Shown here piece after piece: positions 16,919 through 23,946 of a stretch of DNA of 60,314 nucleotides. Below the pieces are notes generated by a model. That model was not told the origin of the DNA, searched no databases, and was given only the letters and a program-made list of their open reading frames with translations. Origin of the DNA: Bacteroidota bacterium (GTDB taxonomy: Bacteria > Bacteroidota > Bacteroidia > Chitinophagales > Saprospiraceae); NCBI GenBank assembly GCA_963169325.1, contig CAUJEY010000294.1, positions 1 to 60,314 on the forward strand. The letters are read 5' to 3'. A program made the position numbers and the translations under genes. Within the stretch, counting starts at the first letter, position 1, and every line of letters begins with the position of its first letter.

Positions 16919-16950
16919 AATTTTACTCCCGCTCAAACTTTCTATTTTTG
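16919..16950 (+). promoter_or_regulatory. Candidate pcrA promoter (perfect -7 box, weak -33)
   Basis: TATTTTTG at 16943-16950 matches TAnnTTTG fully. The -33 position (about 16919-16922) reads AATT and is not a consensus TTTG. If used, the transcript would start near 16957, just before the foldback repeat, which would form a long hairpin in the leader. Confidence 0.35.
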
Positions 16951-16960
16951 CCGGATATAG

Positions 16961-17090
16961 GGTTTGGAGGTTTGGAGGTTTGGGGGATGGACAACCAGAA
17001 ACCTTCTAACCAGAAACCTTCAAACCAGAAACCCCCAACCCCCCAACCCCCCAACCCCCCAAACCTCCAAACCCCCAAACCTCCAAACCA
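16961..17090. repeat. Foldback of GGTTTGGAGG / CCAGAAACC words ahead of pcrA
   Basis: The left arm 16961-16986 (GGTTTGGAGG words) is matched by the reverse complement of 17056-17081 with one mismatch in 26. Between the arms are three copies of a word ending in AACCAGAAACC and several CCCCCAA units. The repeat is open in frame with the helicase from an upstream ATG at 16948, but its product would be a QKPSNQKPSN-type low-complexity tail unlike PcrA N termini. Confidence 0.85.
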
Positions 17091-17106
17091 TCCAACCATC
17101 CGCACC

Positions 17107-19446
17107 ATGTCTCACTATCTCGACGAACTCAATCCCGTGCAACGCGCGGCCGTCACCACCACCGAGGGACCGGTGATGGTAATTGCCGGGCCCGGCTCGG
17201 GCAAAACGAAGGTGCTCACCTATCGTATCGCGCATCTGTTGGAAAAAGGCGTGCCGCCCTGGCAAATTCTGGCGCTCACGTTTACCAATAAAGCTGCGCG
17301 GGAAATGAAAGAGCGTATTGAAAAAGTAGTGGGCCCCAAGGCACAGCAGGTATGGGCGGGCACTTTTCACTCCATTTTTTCCCGGATACTGCGTATGGAA
17401 GCGGATAAAATCGGCTTTCCGTCCAGTTTTTCCATCTATGATACCGACGATACCCAAAGTCTGCTGCGCTCGATCATCAAGGAAATGAGCCTCGACCCGC
17501 AGACCTACAGCGCCGGCGCCATCCGCTCGCGCATCTCGCTGGCCAAAAGCAACCTGATAACGCCGAAAGCCTACCGCGACAACGCCCAGATGATGCAGGA
17601 GGACCGCCAGGCCAAACGGCCCTACATCGCCGATATTTATGAAAAATACATGGCCCGTTGCCAACGCTCCGGCGCCATGGACTTCGACGACCTGCTGCTG
17701 CAACTCTACCGCCTCCTGCGCGACCACAACGACGTGGCGGAGAAATACCAGCAAAAGTTCCGCTACGTCCATGTAGACGAATTTCAAGATACCAATTTTC
17801 TGCAATACGCCATTTTGCGGCGCTTAGTGAAATACCCCGGCAGCCCGGAAAACGTGTTCATCGTGGGCGACGACGCGCAAAGTATCTACGCTTTCCGGGG
17901 GGCCACCATCGACAATATCCTCGATTTTGAAAAGGACTATCCTGCCCTGCAGGTGTTCAAACTGGAGCAAAACTACCGCAGCACCCACCATATCGTATCG
18001 GCCGCCAATGAGGTAATTACTTACAACCGGCGCCAGTTGAACAAAACCATCTGGACCGATAAGGAAGACCGGCATAAAATTAAACTCGTGAAGTGCGTCA
18101 CCGACGACGAAGAGGGACGCCGCGTAGCCGACCTCATCCTGGAGCAAAAGCACCGGCACCACCTGTATAATTCGGACATTGCCATCCTCTACCGCACCAA
18201 CGCCCAAAGCCGCAAGTTTGAAGAGCACCTGCGCCGGCTCAACCTGCTCTACCGGGTATTCGGCGGGTTGTCGTTCTACCAGCGCAAGGAGGTCAAAGAT
18301 TTGGTCGCTTACCTGCGCCTGGCCGTCAACTCCCGGGATGAAGAAGCACTGCGGCGGGTCATCAATTTCCCGACCCGGGGGATCAGCGACGCCACCGTGG
18401 ATAAACTGAGTCAGTACGCCGGCATGCACAATATGACCATGTGGGATGCCATGCTTTTTGCCGATCTGACCGACCGCGTCCGGAAAGCCCTGGCGGGTTT
18501 CCGCAATCTGGTGGAAAACTGGCAAAAACGGGCTGCTACGGAGAGCGCCTACAAATTGGCTTCCGATATCCTGCGCCAATCGGGCCTGCTCGACACCCTG
18601 AAAAGTGATAACAGCCCTGAAGGGATCAGTCGCCTGGAGAACGTGAACGCCGTGCTCGACGCCATCAGCGAATTCGCCGATATGCAGTCCAATGACGAAT
18701 TGACGAATGACGAATTGACGAATGACCCAATGACGAATGTCCCAATGACGAATGACGCAACGCCCAATGACGAAATAACAAACGACAAATCCCTCGCCGC
18801 TTACCTGCAAACCATCAGCCTGCTCACCGATGCCGATGAGTCCGCCGGCGAACGCGACTACATCACCCTGATGAGTACGCACGCGGCAAAGGGCCTGGAA
18901 TTCAAAAGCGTATTCGTGACCGGCCTGGAAGAAAACCTCTTTCCGTCGTTTATGGCGCTGGAAGACCCCAACGGCTTAGACGAAGAGCGGCGGCTGTTCT
19001 ATGTGGCCATCACCCGCGCCAAGGAACTGCTCACCATCACGTACGCCCAGAACCGCTACCGTTACGGACAGATCCGCACGAGCGAACCCTCGCGTTTCCT
19101 GGAAGAAATCGACGCGCAGCATTTCGACCTGATCACCGGCTACGGATCGGGCCGGCAATCGGCGCCCCCGGCCGTCAACCCGCGGGCGAGCGTGAGTGGC
19201 AACTTCGCCAATCCACGTACCCGCACACCATCCCAGGCGCCCATGGTCGTGCCCGCCGACTTCAAACCCTCGCCGCCCGAAGCCATCGTGAGCGGCGTGA
19301 CCGTGTTGCACCTGAAATTTGGAGAAGGCAAAGTGGTGAGCGTGGAAGGACCGAAAGACAACAAGGTAGCGGCTATTCAATTTAAAGGCGACGAATTGCC
19401 GGAGCGGCGGCTGGTGTTGAAGTTTGCGAAGTTACAGGTGGTGTGA
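17107..19446 (+). CDS. pcrA: ATP-dependent 3'-5' DNA helicase PcrA/UvrD
   Basis: An SF1A helicase of 779 residues. ATG at 17107 begins MSHYLDELNPVQRAAV, the canonical start just before the Q motif. Walker A AGPGSGKT is at 27-34, motif Ia TFTNKAA at 58-64, motif II VDEFQDTN near 223, QSIYAFRGA shortly after, LEQNYRST, HAAKGLEFKSVF near 597 and FYVAITRAK near 630. A C-terminal Tudor-like domain (FGEGKVVSVEGPKDNKV) closes the protein. It should unwind DNA in repair and clear recombinase or stalled polymerase. It is longer than typical PcrA (about 720-740), partly because of a 33-residue repeat insert at about 529-561. Confidence 0.95.
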   Translation: MSHYLDELNPVQRAAVTTTEGPVMVIAGPGSGKTKVLTYRIAHLLEKGVPPWQILALTFTNKAAREMKERIEKVVGPKAQQVWAGTFHSIFSRILRMEADKIGFPSSFSIYDTDDTQSLLRSIIKEMSLDPQTYSAGAIRSRISLAKSNLITPKAYRDNAQMMQEDRQAKRPYIADIYEKYMARCQRSGAMDFDDLLLQLYRLLRDHNDVAEKYQQKFRYVHVDEFQDTNFLQYAILRRLVKYPGSPENVFIVGDDAQSIYAFRGATIDNILDFEKDYPALQVFKLEQNYRSTHHIVSAANEVITYNRRQLNKTIWTDKEDRHKIKLVKCVTDDEEGRRVADLILEQKHRHHLYNSDIAILYRTNAQSRKFEEHLRRLNLLYRVFGGLSFYQRKEVKDLVAYLRLAVNSRDEEALRRVINFPTRGISDATVDKLSQYAGMHNMTMWDAMLFADLTDRVRKALAGFRNLVENWQKRAATESAYKLASDILRQSGLLDTLKSDNSPEGISRLENVNAVLDAISEFADMQSNDELTNDELTNDPMTNVPMTNDATPNDEITNDKSLAAYLQTISLLTDADESAGERDYITLMSTHAAKGLEFKSVFVTGLEENLFPSFMALEDPNGLDEERRLFYVAITRAKELLTITYAQNRYRYGQIRTSEPSRFLEEIDAQHFDLITGYGSGRQSAPPAVNPRASVSGNFANPRTRTPSQAPMVVPADFKPSPPEAIVSGVTVLHLKFGEGKVVSVEGPKDNKVAAIQFKGDELPERRLVLKFAKLQVV
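18691..18790 (+). repeat. In-frame tandem repeat (AATGACGAATTG words) inside pcrA
   Basis: A 100-bp stretch of 9-12 nt words (AATGACGAATTGACG, AATGACCCAATGACG) encodes NDELTNDELTNDPMTNVPMT and continues to ITND. It sits between DAISEFADMQS and KSLAAYLQTISLL, a 2B/2A junction loop that is normally short in PcrA. The complementary word set (GTCATTATTCGTCATTGGG) forms the intergenic array at 50280-50442. Confidence 0.9.
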
Positions 19447-19473
19447 GTGGGACCACGCTACTGGAACCTTTTC

Positions 19474-19549
19474 ATTTCACACAAAGGCACGAAGACACAA
19501 AGTGGAGAGTACAATTAATTTCGCGCAAAGGCGCAAAGGCGCAAAGTAA
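19474..19549. repeat. CACAAAGGCACGAAG / GCGCAAAGGCGCAAAG repeat words
   Basis: Two related clusters of CAAAGG(C)-type words lie in the 367-bp pcrA-CHAT gap: TTCACACAAAGGCACGAAG from about 19476, and a tandem GGCGCAAAGGCGCAAAG from about 19524. No gene is visible in this gap; its contents are these words, the foldback at 19600-19736 and a short leader. Confidence 0.65.
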
Positions 19550-19599
19550 GAGGGGGCTAACCCTTTGCTTTCCCTGGATGGCTTCCTGCTTTAGCATAT

Positions 19600-19736
19600 T
19601 TTTTTAACCACAAAGATCACATAGTACACATGAGCAATATATCCTAAGTACTAATAGACTTGCGGAATGTTATCTATGTTGAAAGTCAACGCGCCGCAAG
19701 TCTAATGTGTACTATGTGAACTTCGTGGTTCAAAAA
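19600..19736. repeat. 137-bp long-armed palindromic element
   Basis: The outer arms 19600-19631 and 19705-19736 are inverted repeats with a few mismatches (ACCACAAAGATCACATAGTA against TACTATGTGAACTTCGTGGT). A second perfect stem TAGACTTGCGG (19655-19665) pairs with CCGCAAGTCTA (19694-19704). The left arm holds a 23-nt unpaired insert between the two stems. There is no coding capacity. It resembles MITE or REP-type units. Confidence 0.8.
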
Positions 19737-19813
19737 ATACGCTAAAGTGGCTACGTGACTCTCAAAACGCTCAAATAGTCCTACCTTAGCCCGGAAACAC
19801 AATCCAAAACCCA

Positions 19814-21550
19814 ATGGACACACTCCTCCTCACCTTCGCCAATCAGTCTGCCGATCTGCTGCCCACCCTGCAGGAAGAAGACGATACCCTCAACCGTGTG
19901 CTCTCGCCCCGGGCCAAAGCGCGGCATTTCCTGTTGCACCGCGATTCGTTCGTCACCCTGGAAAAACTACCCGCCTACATCACCTTGTACCGCGACGAGC
20001 TGGTACTGTTTGTGTTCAGCGGCCATGCCGGGCGCGACCGGTTGGTGCTGGGCGACGGCGCCGCGCAAGCCGGCGGCCTGGCGCAGATGCTGGGACAATG
20101 CCCGAAGTTGAAATTAGTATTTCTGAACGGCTGTTCCACCCAAGGACAAGTGGCGCAACTGCTGGCCGCCGGCGTCCCCGTGGTAATTGCCACCAGCGCG
20201 CCGGTGAGCGACCGGAAAGCAACCTTTTTTTCCATCCGTTTTTTTGAAGCGCTGCAACAACAATTCACCCTGCGCGAAGCTTTTAACATGGCTAAAGCCG
20301 CGCTGGAAACCGCATTCGCCGGTATACAAGTGACCGAACATCGCGATATCGGTTTTGAAGTCGAAATGGAGGAAGAGCCCGCATGGGGACTCTTTTTTAC
20401 AGAAAAAAACGAACATATCCTCGACTGGAAATTGCCCGTTCAGGCGATTGCAGAAACTGAAACCTTCGCAAATTTTACGCCCAACCAATACCTGATCGAC
20501 ACGCTCTTCAAAGCCCTGGCCGAAGACAGCGAAGACATCCGCAAACTGAACCAGCAAATCCAGCGCGGCGTACAGATTTCCATCCCCAAAAAACGTATGG
20601 CCGTGCTCAATGCCCTGCCGGCCCCCCTGGCCGAACCCCTGCGCAAACTCATGGTGCCGGTGGAAAAAGAAAACGAAGGTTTCGATAAGGTCAGCGAAGC
20701 CCGGCTCCGGCAAATATCCCAGGCCTACATCACCTCCATGGAACTGCTCACCTTCACAATGCTGGCAGAACTGTGGGAAGCGCACGACAACCTGGGGCGG
20801 CTGGATATTCAGGAGAACCAGACTGAAATGCTCCGGGCGTTTTTCCGCCTGTCGCGCACCGACCGGGAAATTTTTGATTTTTTTCCCTTGGTCGGAACGC
20901 TGAAAGCCATCTTCAATCAGAACAAAATCAACTATTTCGTCCGGGAACTGGAAGACATCTGGCGGCTCACGCAGGAGGATCAGACCTTTCAGGAATCCCT
21001 GCATTTCCTCAACGGCCTGCGTTTGCAAGTACGCCACGATCAATTGGATAAATCGGCGCTCGGCTACCTGTGCAAACGCGGCGAAGAAAGCTTAGCCTGC
21101 CTGTATGATCACCTGGGTTTTATGGCCCGCTATAAACTCGCGACCATCCAGGGCATCGACGTGGAAAAATACCGCCACCGCCGCAACCCGAGTTACAACC
21201 ACGCCACCGTGATGTTGCACGATCTGCTCGGCGGCTTCGACGTGTCGGCTGTGCTGCTCAACAAATCGCTCGACAACCATTCCGTGCTGCTGATCAACGA
21301 GGAGACCTGGGAGTATCTCAGTTTGTCGCCTTTTCTGATCGATGAAAATGCTTTTCAGGGGCACGCCGAAATTTGCAAACTGTACCTGTTTTCCCATTAC
21401 GTCAGAGCCGCTGATATCTATTGTTTTAAATACGTCAATAAACCCGACGATCCCTACCTGGAAATTTCGGCGGAAAATCACGCCATCGTCAAAGAGCAAT
21501 TTGAAGCCTTTGCCGAAATCATCCTCCACCAACCGATGCATACGCCGTGA
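19814..21550 (+). CDS. CHAT-domain (caspase-like) protease
   Basis: A 578-residue protein with no signal peptide. Its first about 200 residues form a compact CHAT fold: LVLFVFSGHAGRD supplies His71 and LVFLNGCSTQG supplies Cys107, the expected catalytic dyad of the caspase/separase clan. VPVVIATSAPVSD and the FTLREAFNMAKAA helix complete the domain. Residues about 230-578 are mostly helical, without recognised repeats, and may sense or bind the partner. The stop overlaps the start of the STAND ATPase by 4 bp, so translation is coupled. CHAT proteases are known effectors in conflict systems, where NTPase or CRISPR partners trigger cleavage. Here the signal and substrate are unknown. Confidence 0.88.
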   Translation: MDTLLLTFANQSADLLPTLQEEDDTLNRVLSPRAKARHFLLHRDSFVTLEKLPAYITLYRDELVLFVFSGHAGRDRLVLGDGAAQAGGLAQMLGQCPKLKLVFLNGCSTQGQVAQLLAAGVPVVIATSAPVSDRKATFFSIRFFEALQQQFTLREAFNMAKAALETAFAGIQVTEHRDIGFEVEMEEEPAWGLFFTEKNEHILDWKLPVQAIAETETFANFTPNQYLIDTLFKALAEDSEDIRKLNQQIQRGVQISIPKKRMAVLNALPAPLAEPLRKLMVPVEKENEGFDKVSEARLRQISQAYITSMELLTFTMLAELWEAHDNLGRLDIQENQTEMLRAFFRLSRTDREIFDFFPLVGTLKAIFNQNKINYFVRELEDIWRLTQEDQTFQESLHFLNGLRLQVRHDQLDKSALGYLCKRGEESLACLYDHLGFMARYKLATIQGIDVEKYRHRRNPSYNHATVMLHDLLGGFDVSAVLLNKSLDNHSVLLINEETWEYLSLSPFLIDENAFQGHAEICKLYLFSHYVRAADIYCFKYVNKPDDPYLEISAENHAIVKEQFEAFAEIILHQPMHTP

Positions 21551-23493
21551 ACAGCCCCTTTAAGTTTCTCGACGCCTACACCATCGACGACCGGCAGGCT
21601 TTTTTCGGACGCGAGGAAGAAGTGGCCGCCCTGTACGACATGGTGACCCGGAACCGGCTGATACTCGTGTACGGCCAGTCGGGCACCGGAAAAACCAGCC
21701 TGATCCAGTGCGGCCTGGCGGCCCGCTTCGACGCGACGGACTGGTACCCCCTGTTCATACGCCGGCAAACGGATATCAACCAATCCCTGGCACAGCGCCT
21801 GCGCCAGGCTTCGGGCCTCGACGATTACGGCACGGCTGTAGATGCCCTTGAAGAAATTTACGTGGCCGGTCTGCGCCCCGTGTATTTCATTTTTGATCAG
21901 TTGGAGGAACTATTTATCCTCGGTAAGCCGGACGAACGCGCCACATTTATCCAAACCATCCGGGATATCTTGAGCAGCAGTTTGCCCTGTCGCATCCTGT
22001 TCGTGATGCGCGAGGAGTACCTGGCTTACCTGTATGGTTTTGAAAAAACGATACCCACCTTCTTCGACCGGCGCCTGCGCGTGGAGCCTATGAGCACGAC
22101 CAAGGTGAAATCGGTGCTAGAGGGTTCTTTCCGGCAGTTCAATATCCGCGTGCAGGCGCCTGAAGCCGAAAACCTGCTGCGCATCATCGATAATATCAGC
22201 GGTGGGCGCGCGGGCATTCAGTTGCCGTATTTGCAGGTTTATCTGGACTCCCTGTACCGCGAAGATTTTACCCGCACGTATCCCAACCGCGAAAACCCGG
22301 CAGGGGAGTGGTTGCCGCTCGAATTTACCCGTCCGGAAATAGATGTGATGGGTAAAATAGAAAACGTCCTGGAGAAATTTTTACAGGAACAACAACTCGA
22401 AATCCAGCGCCGTCTGGAGCGGCAATTCCCGAAAACAGCCGGCGACGCCGTACAAAAAGTGCTGGATGCTTTCGTCTCGGAAGAGGGCACCAAACGCCCC
22501 GTGGGCTTCGAGCGCCGCGGCGACGATCTGATCGTGGAAAAACGCTGGGCCGACCTCTTCCGCCCCCTGTCGCCCCAGGCGTTGGGCGCCTGCTGCCAAC
22601 TGCTCGAACAGGCCCGCCTGCTCCGCGTGGCCGACGAACACCTGGAACTGGCCCACGATGCGCTGGCTATTCTGATCGACAAGCAGCGCTCCGGCCAGCA
22701 GCGCCGCCTCAACGAAACGCTGCGCCGCCTGCAACACAACTACCGCGAATTTGCCGACACCGGCGAATACCTGACCCGCCGGCAACTCAACGCCGCGGAA
22801 GAACTCCTGCCCCTGCTGGAAGACCGGCTTGACGACGACATCAAAAAATACGTGGCCGACAGCCTCCGCCATGCCGAAAAAACCGAACACGCCGAACTGG
22901 AGGAAGAACGCCGGAAGCGCAAACAGGCGCGGCGGGTTGCCATCGTCGGGCTCACCCTGGCGGCTATTGCGCTGATCGGTTTTGTCTTGGCCTGGGTGCA
23001 GTTTCTGGCTGCCAATCGCGCGAAGATCGAAATTGCCCGCAATGCCATGCAGGCCCAGCGCAACATCGCCACCGCGCTGAAAATGGATGGTAAATACGCC
23101 GAAGCGCTCCAGCAATTGCAGGGTACGGAACAATTTGTTTCTGTGTTGAAAACGTCGGAACAAACGGAAATTCAACAACTTCGGGGCAAGTGGCAACAGG
23201 TGCAACGCTACATGACCGCCGGCGACAGCCTGACTGCCGGCGGCGACCTGCGCGCCGCGCTGGCCCAATACGGGGAAGCCCAAAAAACGGACCGGGACGA
23301 CCGGATCGACAACAGGATTGCGCAAACGACACGCGATATCGAGACCAAATTCCAGGAATACCGGCTGTTTGGCGACGCGTTGTACAACGCGAAAAAGTAC
23401 GACCTGGCGATGCAGAACTTTGAAAAAGCCTTGCGGCTCAAACCGGGAGATGCAGAGGTGGCGCGGAAACTGGAATTGTGCCGGCAACGGTGA
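21547..23493 (+). CDS. Membrane-anchored STAND ATPase with TPR-like tail
   Basis: A 648-residue protein starting at GTG 21547, overlapping the CHAT stop (GTGA). FFGREEEV (19-26), Walker A GQSGTGKT (43-50) and Walker B VYFIFDQLEELF (Asp117) identify an nSTAND-type P-loop ATPase. LELAHDALAILI near 365 is the conserved winged-helix end of this family. A charged region and one transmembrane helix (about 463-487, LTLAAIALIGFVLAW) follow. The C-terminal 150 residues contain coiled-coil and TPR-like helices (YNAKKYDLAMQNFEKALRLK). STAND ATPases oligomerise on signal binding and activate an effector; the coupled CHAT protease is the obvious candidate. Most relatives carry WD40 or longer TPR sensors; this one has a short tail outside the membrane helix. 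Confidence 0.88.
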   Translation: MNSPFKFLDAYTIDDRQAFFGREEEVAALYDMVTRNRLILVYGQSGTGKTSLIQCGLAARFDATDWYPLFIRRQTDINQSLAQRLRQASGLDDYGTAVDALEEIYVAGLRPVYFIFDQLEELFILGKPDERATFIQTIRDILSSSLPCRILFVMREEYLAYLYGFEKTIPTFFDRRLRVEPMSTTKVKSVLEGSFRQFNIRVQAPEAENLLRIIDNISGGRAGIQLPYLQVYLDSLYREDFTRTYPNRENPAGEWLPLEFTRPEIDVMGKIENVLEKFLQEQQLEIQRRLERQFPKTAGDAVQKVLDAFVSEEGTKRPVGFERRGDDLIVEKRWADLFRPLSPQALGACCQLLEQARLLRVADEHLELAHDALAILIDKQRSGQQRRLNETLRRLQHNYREFADTGEYLTRRQLNAAEELLPLLEDRLDDDIKKYVADSLRHAEKTEHAELEEERRKRKQARRVAIVGLTLAAIALIGFVLAWVQFLAANRAKIEIARNAMQAQRNIATALKMDGKYAEALQQLQGTEQFVSVLKTSEQTEIQQLRGKWQQVQRYMTAGDSLTAGGDLRAALAQYGEAQKTDRDDRIDNRIAQTTRDIETKFQEYRLFGDALYNAKKYDLAMQNFEKALRLKPGDAEVARKLELCRQR

Positions 23494-23525
23494 TTTGCCG
23501 GCGATTCTCGGTTTGTCGGGAATGG

Positions 23526-23675
23526 CCGGTTTTTGAGGTGTCGTCTGCGAGGCACGAGCAGGTGACATCTCAAAAACAGTTGCAACGACACCTTTTTCAA
23601 TCTCAAATGGTGTATTCTTGGCTGGTTTTCGAGATGTCGCCTGCTCGTACCTCGCAGACTACACCTCGAAAACCG
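23526..23675. repeat. 150-bp long-armed palindromic element with 53-bp arms
   Basis: The arms 23526-23578 and 23623-23675 are inverted copies with few mismatches, each containing TCTGCGAGG(C/T)ACGAGCAGG flanked by GAGGTGT and GACATCTC. The arms are each partly palindromic. It lies between the STAND stop and the promoter of the giant secreted-protein operon, and could act as a strong hairpin ending the CHAT-STAND message. The remaining gap to 23946 holds an AT-rich promoter and a 155-nt leader. Confidence 0.85.
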
Positions 23676-23750
23676 GGTAGATCGTACAAACCGAAAATTG
23701 CTGGTGATTTGTTGAAAATTGGGCTTATTTTATTATTAACTTCAAAATTG

Positions 23751-23785
23751 TTTGTTGTTCACTCCAATATTGCAAAGTATATTTG
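23751..23785 (+). promoter_or_regulatory. Candidate promoter of the giant surface-protein operon
   Basis: TATATTTG at 23778-23785 matches TAnnTTTG fully. Upstream, GTTG lies at 20-bp spacing (23754-23757) and an exact TTTG at 23-bp spacing (23751-23754). It would produce a leader of about 155 nt and make this operon independent of CHAT-STAND. Confidence 0.5.
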
Positions 23786-23946
23786 CCGACATTATTTGAC
23801 CTTTCCATTAATCCGGTAATCCCCTGGCCGGGGCCGCCTTTTCCCGCCGCTTTCCTGCCGCATTCAATATTCGCTTCACGACCCACATTGCCGGCTGGCT
23901 GCTGTTGCAGTTTATCCGAATTATTCATTTTAAAAAACCAACATGT

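Noticed and set aside
16948-17106. N-terminal extension of PcrA from ATG 16948
   Set aside because: It would translate the foldback repeat into a QKPSNQKPSN-type tail unlike any helicase N terminus; the canonical start is ATG 17107.
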